A stretch of DNA of 54,152 nucleotides, from assembly GCA_047345645.1 (NCBI GenBank), contig JBLEFH010000005.1; one strand, given 5' to 3'. The stretch comes from JBLEFH01 sp047345645 (GTDB lineage: Bacteria; Pseudomonadota; Alphaproteobacteria; Rhodobacterales; Rhodobacteraceae). Made by a program: the position numbers and the translations under genes. Below the pieces are notes generated by a model. That model saw only the letters and a list, made by a program, of their open reading frames with translations. It searched no databases and was not told the DNA's origin. Shown here piece by piece: positions 17,042-25,785 of this stretch (position 1 is its first letter; each line of letters begins with the position of its first letter).

Positions 17042-18157
17042 ATGGGTTTTCTCGATATCAACAACGCCACGAAATCCTATGGGGCTGTCGAAGTCCTGCA
17101 TGATGTGGACATCTCGATTGAGGAAGGCGAATTTCTCGTCCTCGTGGGCCCGTCGGGCTGCGGCAAATCCACTCTGCTCAACATGATCGCGGGGCTGGAG
17201 GACATCACCTCCGGCGAGATCCGCATCAAGGACCGGGTGATGAACGGCGTCCACCCCTCGAAACGCAACATCGCCATGGTGTTCCAGTCCTACGCGCTCT
17301 ACCCCAACATGACCGTGGGGCAGAACATCACCTTCGGGCTGGAAATGCACGGCACACCCAAGGCGGAGCGGGATGAGGCGATGCGCAAAGTCGCGGAGCT
17401 TTTGCAGATCGAAAACCTGCTCGACCGCAAACCCGGCCAGCTTTCGGGTGGTCAGCGCCAGCGGGTCGCCATGGGACGCGCGCTCGTGCGCGATCCCGAC
17501 GTCTTCCTCTTTGACGAGCCGCTCTCCAATCTCGATGCCAAACTCCGCGTCGATATGCGGACGGAGATCAAGAAGCTGCACCAGAAACTCGGCACCACGA
17601 TCGTCTATGTGACCCATGATCAGATCGAGGCCATGACCCTCTCCACCCGCATCGCGGTGATGTATAAGGGCTATGTCCAGCAGCTTGGCACGCCGAAGGA
17701 GATCTATGACGACCCGGCGAATATGTTCGTCGCGACCTTCATGGGCAGCCCGGCGATGAACATCATGCCAGCGACATTGGTGGAGGAGAACGGCGCGGCC
17801 TATGCGGAGCTGCGCGGCGCGCATGGCGAGCCACTGCGGCTGCAACTCAGCCAGGCGCTCGGCCAGCTTCAGGCGCATATCGGCCGCGAGGTGGTGCTTG
17901 GCATCCGCCCCGAGGCGATCACCGATGCCGATGGCGCGGATCGCAACGCGCGCAATTTGCAGGAGCTGACCAATGAGGTGAGCGTCATCGAACCCTCCGG
18001 CGCGGACACATTTGTGACCACCCATCTCTCGGGCAAAGACGTGATCGCCCGGATGCGCGCAGACACCACAGCCGCCCCCGATACGCCTTTCACCTTCACC
18101 GTGAACATGGACAAGGCCGTTCTCTTCGATCCCGACACCGAAGAGCGCATCGCCTGA
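17042..18157 (+). CDS. Sugar ABC transporter ATP-binding protein (UgpC/MsmK type)
   Basis: A 371-residue ATPase of the MalK/MsmK/UgpC group. The Walker A motif is GPSGCGKST (residues 36-44), the signature LSGGQRQR lies near 135, Walker B is VFLFDEPLSNLDA near 155-167, and the switch histidine is in VTHDQ. A C-terminal regulatory (TOBE/OB) domain starts near residue 240. It powers the two permeases upstream. The ATG follows AAGGAG, which overlaps the end of the candidate small ORF. It is the last gene of the first LacI-controlled unit. Confidence 0.94.
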   Translation: MGFLDINNATKSYGAVEVLHDVDISIEEGEFLVLVGPSGCGKSTLLNMIAGLEDITSGEIRIKDRVMNGVHPSKRNIAMVFQSYALYPNMTVGQNITFGLEMHGTPKAERDEAMRKVAELLQIENLLDRKPGQLSGGQRQRVAMGRALVRDPDVFLFDEPLSNLDAKLRVDMRTEIKKLHQKLGTTIVYVTHDQIEAMTLSTRIAVMYKGYVQQLGTPKEIYDDPANMFVATFMGSPAMNIMPATLVEENGAAYAELRGAHGEPLRLQLSQALGQLQAHIGREVVLGIRPEAITDADGADRNARNLQELTNEVSVIEPSGADTFVTTHLSGKDVIARMRADTTAAPDTPFTFTVNMDKAVLFDPDTEERIA

Positions 18158-18194
18158 GATTTCGGCCCTAAGGGGCCGGAATGTATGCTGAAAT

Positions 18195-18206
18195 TGGAAC
18201 GTTCCA
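18195..18206 (+). promoter_or_regulatory. LacI-type operator O2 in front of the second catabolic unit
   Basis: TGGAACGTTCCA, a perfect 12-bp palindrome, is identical to the core of the site at 8884-8899. It lies 14 bp before the GMC oxidoreductase ATG. A -10-like TATGCT (18184-18189) would put the transcription start inside the palindrome, so binding would block initiation. The unit includes the LacI-family gene, implying autoregulation. Confidence 0.78.
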
Positions 18207-18220
18207 GACGTTGAGTTTTT

Positions 18221-19702
18221 ATGACCGACCATAGCGACATTCTCATCATCGGCTCCGGCATGGGCGGGGCGAGCCTCGCCCGCGCCCACGCGCCAAGCGG
18301 TCTCAAGATCACCATCCTTGAGCGCGGCGATCACATGAAACACGGGCCCGAAGCCCGCGACACGGCGCAGATTTTCGGGCGCGGCCTCTACCGGATGAAT
18401 GAGGAATGGCGCGACGGTGCGGGCAACGCCTTCAGCCCCGGCAATTATTACTATGTCGGGGGGAACACCAAGCTCTATGGCGCGGCGCTGATCCGCTACC
18501 GGGCCGAGGATTTCGAGCCGCGTGCGCATCCAGGCGGCGACACCCCCGGCTGGCCGCTCGCCTATGAGACGCTGGAGCCGTGGTATCAGCAGGCCGAGGA
18601 GATGCTGGAGGTGCGCGGCGGACTTGGCGAGGACCCGACCGAGCCGCCCCATTCCGGCCGCTACCCGTTCCCGCCCGTTCCCCATGAGCCGCCCGTCGCG
18701 GATCTCGCAGAACGGCTGCGCCGGGTCGGCCTTCATCCCTCACCCATCCCCCTTGGCATCGACATCGAGGGCTGGCTCGCGGGCGGGCAAACGGGGTGGG
18801 ACTCCTTCCCCGGCACCACCCCCGCCAAGAAGGACGCGGAGAGCACCATGCTCGCCGCCGCCCTCGCCCATGACAATGTGCGGCTCATCACCAACGCCAA
18901 GGTCGAGCGGATCGCGGCGGAAAACGGCGTCGTCACCGGCGTGACCGCCACCGTGGAGGGCCAGCCGCGCAGCTTCACCGCCACCCGCTACGCCCTCGCG
19001 GCGGGTGCGGTGAACAGCGCCGCCCTGCTCCTGTCGAGCGCGAATGAGGCCATGCCCGAAGGGCTCGCCAACCGCTCGGATCAAGTGGGCCGCAATTTCA
19101 TGAACCACAATTGCAGCGCCGTTCTCGCCCTGCATCCCTTCCGCAAAAACACCTCCGTCTATCAAAAGACGCTGATGGTGAATGATTTTTACAGCGGCGC
19201 GCGCCCCCTCGGGAACATCCAGATGCTCGGCAAGATCACCGGCGACATTCTGGCCTCGCAAACAAAATTGCCGCGTTCGCTGATCGACTGGATCACCGCC
19301 CGCAGCTTCGACATTTACGCTATGAGCGAGGATTTGCCCTCGCCCGACAGCCGCGTCACCGTGAAAAACGGCGTGATCCATCTCGACTGGCAGCGCTCCA
19401 ATATGGCCGCACATGAGGAACTGGTGACGACGCTAAAGCGCCTCCTGCGCAAGGCGGGCTTCCCCATCGTCCTCTCCCGCCCCTTCGACCGGCGCACGCC
19501 GTCCCATCAATGCGGCACCGCCCGGATGGGCGACGATCCGGCGGCGAGCGTGGTCAACACCGATCTGCGCAGCCATGACCTCGCTAATCTCTACATCACC
19601 GACGCCTCCGTCCTGCCGACCTCGGCGGCTGTGAACCCGTCGCTCACCATCGCCGCACTGTCGCTGCGGGCGGGCAAAAAAATCGCGGAGGAGATGGCAT
19701 GA
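18221..19702 (+). CDS. GMC-family FAD-dependent oxidoreductase (first of two)
   Basis: A 493-residue flavoprotein of the glucose-methanol-choline family, closest in style to membrane gluconate or pyranose dehydrogenases. The FAD-binding motif GSGMGG lies near residues 11-16, and the C-terminal signature SHQCGTARMG precedes DASVLPTSAAVNPSLTI. It oxidises a hydroxyl of a sugar or polyol, passing electrons to a quinone or cytochrome or to oxygen. There is no signal peptide, so it may act in the cytoplasm or need a partner. It overlaps the SDR gene by 4 bp (ATGA). Its ribosome binding site is weak (TTGAG) because of the nearby operator. Confidence 0.88.
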   Translation: MTDHSDILIIGSGMGGASLARAHAPSGLKITILERGDHMKHGPEARDTAQIFGRGLYRMNEEWRDGAGNAFSPGNYYYVGGNTKLYGAALIRYRAEDFEPRAHPGGDTPGWPLAYETLEPWYQQAEEMLEVRGGLGEDPTEPPHSGRYPFPPVPHEPPVADLAERLRRVGLHPSPIPLGIDIEGWLAGGQTGWDSFPGTTPAKKDAESTMLAAALAHDNVRLITNAKVERIAAENGVVTGVTATVEGQPRSFTATRYALAAGAVNSAALLLSSANEAMPEGLANRSDQVGRNFMNHNCSAVLALHPFRKNTSVYQKTLMVNDFYSGARPLGNIQMLGKITGDILASQTKLPRSLIDWITARSFDIYAMSEDLPSPDSRVTVKNGVIHLDWQRSNMAAHEELVTTLKRLLRKAGFPIVLSRPFDRRTPSHQCGTARMGDDPAASVVNTDLRSHDLANLYITDASVLPTSAAVNPSLTIAALSLRAGKKIAEEMA

Positions 19703-20451
19703 AACGCGCCCTCATCACCGGCGGGAATAGCGGCATCGGCTTCGGCATCGCCAAGGCGCTGGCGGGCGCGGGATATGATCTCGCCCTCGCCGGGCTCGAC
19801 ACGCCGGATAGCGAGAGCGCGCAAGCCGCCTGCGCCGCCCTTCCCGGCGCGCGCTATTACCGTTTCGATCAGGCGGATCTTGCGGCGATCCCCAGCCTGC
19901 TCACCCAAATCGCCGCCGCGCAAGGGCCGCTCACCACCTTCGTTGCCAATGCCGGGGTGGGGGCGAAAGAGCGCGGCGACATGCTCGACCTTCCGCCGGA
20001 GAATTTCGACTTTGCCCTGAACATCAACCTGCGCGGCGCGTTCTTCCTCGCCCAAGCCGTCGCCAAAGAGATGCTGGCCGAGCCGAGCGATCATTACCGC
20101 TCGCTCCATTTCATCACCTCCGTCAGCGCCGAGATGCTCTCCATCGACCGCGCGGAATACTGCCTCTCCAAAGCCGCCGCCGCGAATATGGCGAAACTCT
20201 TCGCCCTGCGCCTCGCGCCCCACGGGATCGGCGTGTTCGACCTGCGCCCCGGCATCATCCGCACCCCGATGACCGAAAAGGTCGCCGCCAAATACGACGC
20301 GGCGCTCGCGGGCGGTCTCGTCCCCGAAGGCCGCTGGGGTCTGCCCGAGGACATCGGCGCGGCGCTCCTGCCGCTCGCCGAAGGGCAGATGGCCTTTTCC
20401 ACCGGCGCGACCATCCCGGTCGATGGCGCGCTTAGCCTGCCGAGATTGTGA
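19699..20451 (+). CDS. Short-chain dehydrogenase/reductase (SDR)
   Basis: A 250-residue classical SDR. The cofactor motif is GGNSGIGFG (residues 8-16), followed by NAG near 80. The catalytic set is serine in ITSVSAE and Y-x-x-x-K in EYCLSK. Annotation pipelines will probably name it 3-oxoacyl-ACP reductase, but in this setting it is more likely a sugar, polyol or keto-acid dehydrogenase. It overlaps the first GMC gene and is 6 bp upstream of the second. Confidence 0.9.
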   Translation: MKRALITGGNSGIGFGIAKALAGAGYDLALAGLDTPDSESAQAACAALPGARYYRFDQADLAAIPSLLTQIAAAQGPLTTFVANAGVGAKERGDMLDLPPENFDFALNINLRGAFFLAQAVAKEMLAEPSDHYRSLHFITSVSAEMLSIDRAEYCLSKAAAANMAKLFALRLAPHGIGVFDLRPGIIRTPMTEKVAAKYDAALAGGLVPEGRWGLPEDIGAALLPLAEGQMAFSTGATIPVDGALSLPRL

Positions 20452-20457
20452 GGATTT

Positions 20458-22047
20458 ATGCGCGATCAGTTTGACTTCATCATCATCGGCGGCGGCAGCG
20501 CGGGCTGCGTCCTCGCTGCCCGGCTCTCCGAAAACCCGGACACGCAAGTCCTGCTTCTGGAGGCCGGCGGGCGCGACCGCCACCCCTTCTACCACCTGCC
20601 CGCGGGTTTTGCGAAAATGACCAAGGGCATCGGCAGTTGGGGCTGGCGCACAACGCCGCAAAAGCACATGCAGGACCGGGTATTCATCTACACCCAAGCC
20701 AAGGTGATCGGCGGCGGCTCGGCCATCAACGCGCAGATCTACACCCGCGGCAACCCGGCGGATTACGATCTCTGGCGGCAAATGGGCTGCACCGGCTGGA
20801 GCTATGAGGACGTTCTGCCCTATTTCCGCAAGGCCGAGGATAACGACACCTATAACGACCGCTATCACGGCCAAGGCGGCCCGCTGGGGGTGTCGAAACC
20901 GATCGCGCCGCTGCCCATATGCGACGCCTATTTCGAGGCGGCGGCGAAGCTTGGCATCCCGTTCAACGCGGACATGACCGGCGCGGAGCAGGCGGGCGTC
21001 GGATACTACCAACTCACGCAGCGCAATGCCCGCCGCTCCTCCTCCGCCATGGCCTATCTCGCCCCGAATGAGGGCCGCGAGAACCTGACCGTCCGCACCG
21101 GCGCGCAGGTCCGGCGGATCACCGTTGAGGGCGGGCGCGCCACCGGGGTCGAGATGATGGACGGCTCGCGCATCCACGCGAGCGCCGAAGTCATTCTCTC
21201 CTCCGGCGCCATCGGCTCGCCGCGCCTGTTGCAACTCTCCGGCATCGGGCCGGGTGCGGATCTGCACGGTCTCGGGATCGACGTGGTGCTCGACCAGCCC
21301 GAAGTCGGCGCGAATTTGCAGGATCATCTCGATCTCTACTGCATCTGCGAGGTCTCCGGCCCCCACACCTATGACCGCTATGCCAAGCCGCACTATTCCG
21401 CGCTGGCGGCGCTGCAATATCTCTTCACCCGCAAAGGCCCGGTTGCCTCGTCGCTCTTCGAGACCGGCGGCTTCTGGTATGCGGACCCGAATGGCGCCAC
21501 GCCCGATCTGCAATTCCACCTCGGCCTTGGCACTGGGATTGAGGCCGGGGTCGCGGCCATGCCGGACGGTGGGGTGACGCTTAATTCCTGCTATCTCAAA
21601 CCACGCTCGCGCGGCTCCGTCCGGCTCGCCAGCGCCGACCCTGCGGACGCGCCGCTGCTCGATCCGAATTATCTGCAAGACCCGCAGGACCGGGAGATGT
21701 CGATCCGGGGCCTGAAACTGACGCAAGAGATCCTCGCCCAAGACCCGCTCAAACCCTTCATCCGGGCCGAGCGTCTGCCGGGGCCGGATGTGCGGACAGA
21801 TGAGGACTATTTCAACTTCATTTGCGAGCATTCCAAAACCTCGCACCACCCGGCGGGCACCTGCCGCATGGGCGCCGATGAAACCGCCGTGCTGGACCCC
21901 CGCCTAAAATTCAACGGGATCGAAGGGCTGCGCGTCGCCGATGCGTCGGTCATGCCGGTCATCATCACCTCCAACACCAACGCCGCGAGCATCATGATTG
22001 GCGAGAAAGCCGCCGATATGATCCGCGAAGATCACGGGATAAGCTGA
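20458..22047 (+). CDS. GMC-family oxidoreductase, choline-dehydrogenase-like (second of two)
   Basis: A 529-residue flavoprotein with the FAD motif IIGGGSAGCVLAARL (residues 8-22), LLEAGG, the GGSAINAQIYTRG loop near 90, and the C-terminal histidine signature SHHPAGTCRMG near 460. It belongs to the choline/alcohol dehydrogenase branch and differs clearly from the GMC protein two genes upstream, so the pair probably oxidise different positions or intermediates. A GAGG site lies before the ATG. The stop overlaps the DUF993 start by one base (TGATG). Confidence 0.9.
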   Translation: MRDQFDFIIIGGGSAGCVLAARLSENPDTQVLLLEAGGRDRHPFYHLPAGFAKMTKGIGSWGWRTTPQKHMQDRVFIYTQAKVIGGGSAINAQIYTRGNPADYDLWRQMGCTGWSYEDVLPYFRKAEDNDTYNDRYHGQGGPLGVSKPIAPLPICDAYFEAAAKLGIPFNADMTGAEQAGVGYYQLTQRNARRSSSAMAYLAPNEGRENLTVRTGAQVRRITVEGGRATGVEMMDGSRIHASAEVILSSGAIGSPRLLQLSGIGPGADLHGLGIDVVLDQPEVGANLQDHLDLYCICEVSGPHTYDRYAKPHYSALAALQYLFTRKGPVASSLFETGGFWYADPNGATPDLQFHLGLGTGIEAGVAAMPDGGVTLNSCYLKPRSRGSVRLASADPADAPLLDPNYLQDPQDREMSIRGLKLTQEILAQDPLKPFIRAERLPGPDVRTDEDYFNFICEHSKTSHHPAGTCRMGADETAVLDPRLKFNGIEGLRVADASVMPVIITSNTNAASIMIGEKAADMIREDHGIS

Positions 22048-23204
22048 TGAAACTGCCAACATATTCTGGAACGCTCGAAGACTACACGCTCACCGGGGAG
22101 CCGCTGACGCCGCGCGCGCCGGAGGTGCCGTTCACCCGCACCGCCTTTGCTGCCGCCCATGTGGTCTCCGACCCGCTGGCCGAGCGTGATCCGTGGCAGC
22201 CGCGCCCGGCGGTGGATTGGGACGCGACGCTGCGCTTCCGTCACACGCTATGGGATCAGGGTCTCGGTCTCGCCGAAGCCATGGACACGGCGCAGCGCGG
22301 CATGGGGGTGGATTGGCTGACCGCGAAAGAGCTGATCGAACGCACGATGAAAAACGCCAAGGCGCATCCGCAAAACCCGCGCGTCGCCTGCGGTGCCGGG
22401 ACGGATCACAAAACCCTCGCCGAGCTTGCGACCGAGGACGCCATCATCGCCGCTTACGAGACGCAGATGGAAGCGATCGAGGCGGCCGGCGGGCAAGTCA
22501 TCCTCATGGCCACCCGCGCCCTGCCTGCCATCGGCGCGGATGCCGCCGCCTATTCACGCGTCTATGACCGGCTCATCACGCAGGCGGCGGAACCGGTCAT
22601 TCTCCACTGGCTCGGCGATATGTTCGACCCGGCCCTCAAGGGCTATTGGGGCGGCGATGTGGAGGCGGCCACCGAGGCCGTTCTCGATCTCATCACCCGC
22701 AACGCGGCGAAGGTCGACGGCATCAAAATCTCCCTGCTCGATCAGGACCATGAAGAATCCTTCCGCGCCCGCCTGCCCGAAGACGTCCGCCTCTATACCG
22801 GCGATGATTTCAACTATGCCCCGCTCATCGAGGGTGACGAGACGCATCACTCCCATGCCTTGCTTGGCATCTTCGCCGCCATCGCGCCCGCCGCATCGCA
22901 AGCGCTCGAAGCGCTCGCCAAGGGGGATCGCGGCCTCTACCACGCGCTGCTGACCCCAACGGTCCCGCTCAGCCGGGAAATCTTCAAAGCGCCAACACAA
23001 TATTACAAAGCCGGGATCGCCTTCCTTGCGTGGCTCAACGGCGCGCAGGACCATTTCATCATGCCCGGCGGCTTCCAGTCCGCCCGCGAGATCACGCATT
23101 ACGCCGAAGTCTTCCGCCTCGCCGATCAATCGCGCCTGCTGACCGCGCCCGATCTCGCCCAAGAAAGGATGCAGACCCTGCTCGCCCTTCATGGTATCGC
23201 CTGA
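22047..23204 (+). CDS. DUF993 protein, dihydrodipicolinate-synthase-like TIM barrel
   Basis: A 385-residue member of the DUF993 family, which has no established function as far as I know. The central part reads like a DHDPS/N-acetylneuraminate-lyase barrel. GIKIS at residues 225-229 places a lysine (K227) where these aldolases form the Schiff base. The strand that normally carries the catalytic tyrosine (YN-x-P) is PVILHWLGDMFDP, with His-Trp instead, so the chemistry may differ. I infer a class I lyase cleaving or dehydrating a keto acid from this pathway. It starts on the stop codon of the GMC gene and is 3 bp from lacI. Confidence 0.75.
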   Translation: MKLPTYSGTLEDYTLTGEPLTPRAPEVPFTRTAFAAAHVVSDPLAERDPWQPRPAVDWDATLRFRHTLWDQGLGLAEAMDTAQRGMGVDWLTAKELIERTMKNAKAHPQNPRVACGAGTDHKTLAELATEDAIIAAYETQMEAIEAAGGQVILMATRALPAIGADAAAYSRVYDRLITQAAEPVILHWLGDMFDPALKGYWGGDVEAATEAVLDLITRNAAKVDGIKISLLDQDHEESFRARLPEDVRLYTGDDFNYAPLIEGDETHHSHALLGIFAAIAPAASQALEALAKGDRGLYHALLTPTVPLSREIFKAPTQYYKAGIAFLAWLNGAQDHFIMPGGFQSAREITHYAEVFRLADQSRLLTAPDLAQERMQTLLALHGIA

Positions 23205-23207
23205 GGG

Positions 23208-24215
23208 ATGAGCAGAAGGGTCACCATTCTCGATGTTGCCAAAGCGGCGGGCGTGTCGAAAAGCACGGTCTCGCTGGTGCTGCGCGGCAGCCCGTCGGTG
23301 CGCGCGGAAACAGTGACAGCGGTGCGCGCCGCCATGGCCGAGATCGGCTATGTCTACAACCGCTCCGCGGCCACGCTGCGCGGCGCGTCGGTCGGGCTGA
23401 TCGGCCTTGTCATCAACGATCTGCGCAACCCGTTTTTCACCGAATTTGCCGCCGCCGTGCAGGGCCATTTCAGCGCGAAGGGCTATGCCACGGTGATCGC
23501 GAACGCTGCCGAAGACCCCGAGGAACAGGCCCGCCAGATCGGCACCATGATCGAGCATGGCGTCTCGGCGATCATCCTCTCCCCCGCTTATGGCGATGAG
23601 GCGGGGCTCGCACGGCTCGCGGCGGCGGGTATTCCGACACTTCTGGTCCTCCGCGCGATGGAGGAGCCAGAGGGTTTCCCCTTCGCCAGTTTCGACTACC
23701 GCGATGGCGGCGAACAGGCGACGGCGCATCTTCTCGCGCAAGGCGCGAAAAACATTGCCTTTGTCGGCGGGATTGCCGGGCGCGGCGTGACCGAGGAACG
23801 CATGTCCGGCTATCTTTCCGTGCTGGGCAAGACGGGTCGCGACCCCTTCACGCTGCCCGGCCCCACAACCCGCGCCTTTGGCCGCGACGCCGCGCTGACC
23901 CTCGCGACAAAGCATCCCGAGATCGACGCGGCGCTCTGTTTCAACGATCAGATCGCCCTCGGCATGAGCGCCGGCTTCGCCGAAGCGGGCCGCATCGTGG
24001 GCCGCGATTTCCTGCTCGTCGGCTTCGATGATATCGAGGATTGCGCCCTCGTCTGGCCGCGCCTCTCCTCGGTCCATTGCGACATCGGCGCCTTTGGCAA
24101 AAGCAGCGCCGAGACCATCATCGCCTGGCTGGAACACGGCACCAAACCCGCGCCGCTGACCCGCGCGCCCGTCACCCTCTCCACCCGCGCCTCAACCCTG
24201 GGAGACCGCTCATGA
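23208..24215 (+). CDS. LacI-family transcriptional regulator
   Basis: A 335-residue repressor. The N-terminal helix-turn-helix is VTILDVAKAAGVSKSTVSLVLRG (in residues 5-27, quoted here only to mark the domain), with a hinge near residue 50-60, followed by a periplasmic-binding-protein-like effector domain (VGLIGLVINDLRNPFF near 61). It lies inside the second unit, so it should control its own expression through O2 and the transporter unit through O1. The effector is presumably the substrate or an early intermediate. Its stop overlaps the glycerate kinase start by 4 bp. Confidence 0.93.
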   Translation: MSRRVTILDVAKAAGVSKSTVSLVLRGSPSVRAETVTAVRAAMAEIGYVYNRSAATLRGASVGLIGLVINDLRNPFFTEFAAAVQGHFSAKGYATVIANAAEDPEEQARQIGTMIEHGVSAIILSPAYGDEAGLARLAAAGIPTLLVLRAMEEPEGFPFASFDYRDGGEQATAHLLAQGAKNIAFVGGIAGRGVTEERMSGYLSVLGKTGRDPFTLPGPTTRAFGRDAALTLATKHPEIDAALCFNDQIALGMSAGFAEAGRIVGRDFLLVGFDDIEDCALVWPRLSSVHCDIGAFGKSSAETIIAWLEHGTKPAPLTRAPVTLSTRASTLGDRS

Positions 24216-25474
24216 CCAACCCCGTTGCCCTGCTGCAAGATCTCTTCGACCACGCGGTCGCCGTGGCGGACCCGATGCTGAGCCTCAAAGACGCGCTCCC
24301 CGAAAAGCCCAAGGGCCGACTCGTCGTCATCGGCGCGGGCAAGGCGTCCGCGCGAATGGCCGAGGCGGTGGAGACAGAATGGGGCCCCTGCGAGGGTCTC
24401 GTCATCACCCGCTACGGCTACGCCCGCCCCTGCGAGGGCATCGAGATCGTCGAGGCCAGCCACCCCGTGCCCGATGAGGCGGGGCTGACCGCCACCACGC
24501 GGATGCTCGACTTGCTGCAAGGGCTTGGCGAAGACGATACGGTGCTGGCCCTCATCTCCGGCGGCGCGTCGTCGCTGCTGGTCCAGCCCGCGGGCGAGGT
24601 GACGCTGGCCGAAAAACAAGCCATCAACGAAGCGCTTCTGGCCTCCGGCGCGCCAATCGCCGCGATGAACAAGGTCCGCAAACATCTCAGCCGGGTGAAG
24701 GGCGGGCAGCTCGCCGCAGCGGCGCATCCTGCAAAAATGCTGGCGCTTCTCATCTCCGATGTGCCGGGCGACGATCCCGCCGATATCGGCTCTGGTCCCA
24801 CGGTTGGCGATGCGTCCACCCCGCAAGATGCTGCGGATTTGCTGCGCCGATATACCATCGAAACGCCCCCCTCGGTTGCCGCCGTTCTGAGCGGCCCGCA
24901 GCAGGTCCTCACCCCCGATGATCCGCGCCTCGCGACCACCGAAACCCGCATCTATGCCGCGCCCTCGCAATCCCTCGCCGCCGCCAAGGAGCGGGCGGAG
25001 GCGGAGGGCATCGGCACCAAAATCCTCGGCGATGCGCTGGAGGGCGAAGCGCGCGATGTTGCCGCAGATCACGCGGCACTGGCCAAGAAACACCAGGCGG
25101 CGATGATCCCCGGCGATCCGCCGCGCCTGCTCCTGTCGGGCGGTGAGTTAACCGTCACCCGGCGCGGCAATGGCGTCGGCGGCCCCAATGCGGAATATGC
25201 GCTGGCGCTGGCGATTGCCCTGAACGGCGCGGACGGCATCTACGCGCTGGCGGGCGACACGGACGGGGTGGACGGCGCTGCGGAGGTCGCGGGCGCGTGG
25301 ATCACCCCGGAGACTCTGCAAGAGGCGCAAGCGAAGGGCCTCGACCCGGCGGACGCGCTCGCCCGCAACGACAGCCACAGCTTTTTCGAAACCCTCGGCA
25401 CGCAGCTCATCCCCGGCCCGACGCTGACCAATGTGAACGACTTCCGCGCCATCCTCATCTTCGGAGCCCCGTGA
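24212..25474 (+). CDS. Glycerate 2-kinase (GckA/TtuD, MOFRL family)
   Basis: A 420-residue protein of the MOFRL glycerate kinase family (sometimes annotated hydroxypyruvate reductase). Visible are VVIGAGKASARMA near residue 33, LISGGASSLL near 112, the VRKHLS-x-x-KGG motif near 150 and the C-terminal NDSHSFFE...TNVNDFRAILI. It phosphorylates glycerate to 2-phosphoglycerate, entering lower glycolysis at enolase. Its place in the locus suggests glycerate, or tartronate-semialdehyde reduced to it, is an end product. The ATG at 24212 overlaps the lacI stop as ATGA. Confidence 0.9.
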   Translation: MTNPVALLQDLFDHAVAVADPMLSLKDALPEKPKGRLVVIGAGKASARMAEAVETEWGPCEGLVITRYGYARPCEGIEIVEASHPVPDEAGLTATTRMLDLLQGLGEDDTVLALISGGASSLLVQPAGEVTLAEKQAINEALLASGAPIAAMNKVRKHLSRVKGGQLAAAAHPAKMLALLISDVPGDDPADIGSGPTVGDASTPQDAADLLRRYTIETPPSVAAVLSGPQQVLTPDDPRLATTETRIYAAPSQSLAAAKERAEAEGIGTKILGDALEGEARDVAADHAALAKKHQAAMIPGDPPRLLLSGGELTVTRRGNGVGGPNAEYALALAIALNGADGIYALAGDTDGVDGAAEVAGAWITPETLQEAQAKGLDPADALARNDSHSFFETLGTQLIPGPTLTNVNDFRAILIFGAP

Positions 25475-25785
25475 TGCTGACCCATATCGTCATGCTGTCC
25501 CTCAAGGAAAGCGCCCGCGCGGAGGCGATTTCCGCCATCGAAAGCCTCGCCGGTCTCACGCAAGAGGTGGACGGAATGCACGCCCTCACCCATGGCGAGA
25601 ACCGCGATTATGAGGATAAATCCGGGGCTTATGACTACGGCTTTACCGTCACCTTCCGGGACCGCGCCGCGCATCTCGCCTATGAGGCGCATCCCATCCA
25701 TCAGGCGGCGGGCCAAACGCTCATAGCCGCCTGCAAGGGCGGCTATGGCGGGATTTTCGTGGTGGATCTCGAAAGCGCGGATTAA
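25474..25785 (+). CDS. Dabb (stress-responsive A/B barrel) domain protein
   Basis: A 103-residue single-domain alpha/beta-barrel protein starting MLTHIVMLSLK, with the usual H-x-V-x-F-x-x-K-like first strand. Dabb proteins are ferredoxin-like dimers; some act as cyclases, lyases or small-molecule binders, and they often sit in sugar or aromatic catabolic operons. The start overlaps the glycerate kinase stop by one base, so it is the last gene of the second unit. Its stop overlaps that of the convergent alpha-glucosidase by 3 bases, leaving no room for a terminator between them. Confidence 0.8.
   Translation: MLTHIVMLSLKESARAEAISAIESLAGLTQEVDGMHALTHGENRDYEDKSGAYDYGFTVTFRDRAAHLAYEAHPIHQAAGQTLIAACKGGYGGIFVVDLESAD

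Noticed and set aside
18161..18180. Hairpin CGGCCC/GGGCCG after the ABC ATPase gene
   Set aside because: The stem is short and no T-run follows, so it was not called a terminator; it overlaps the region before operator O2.
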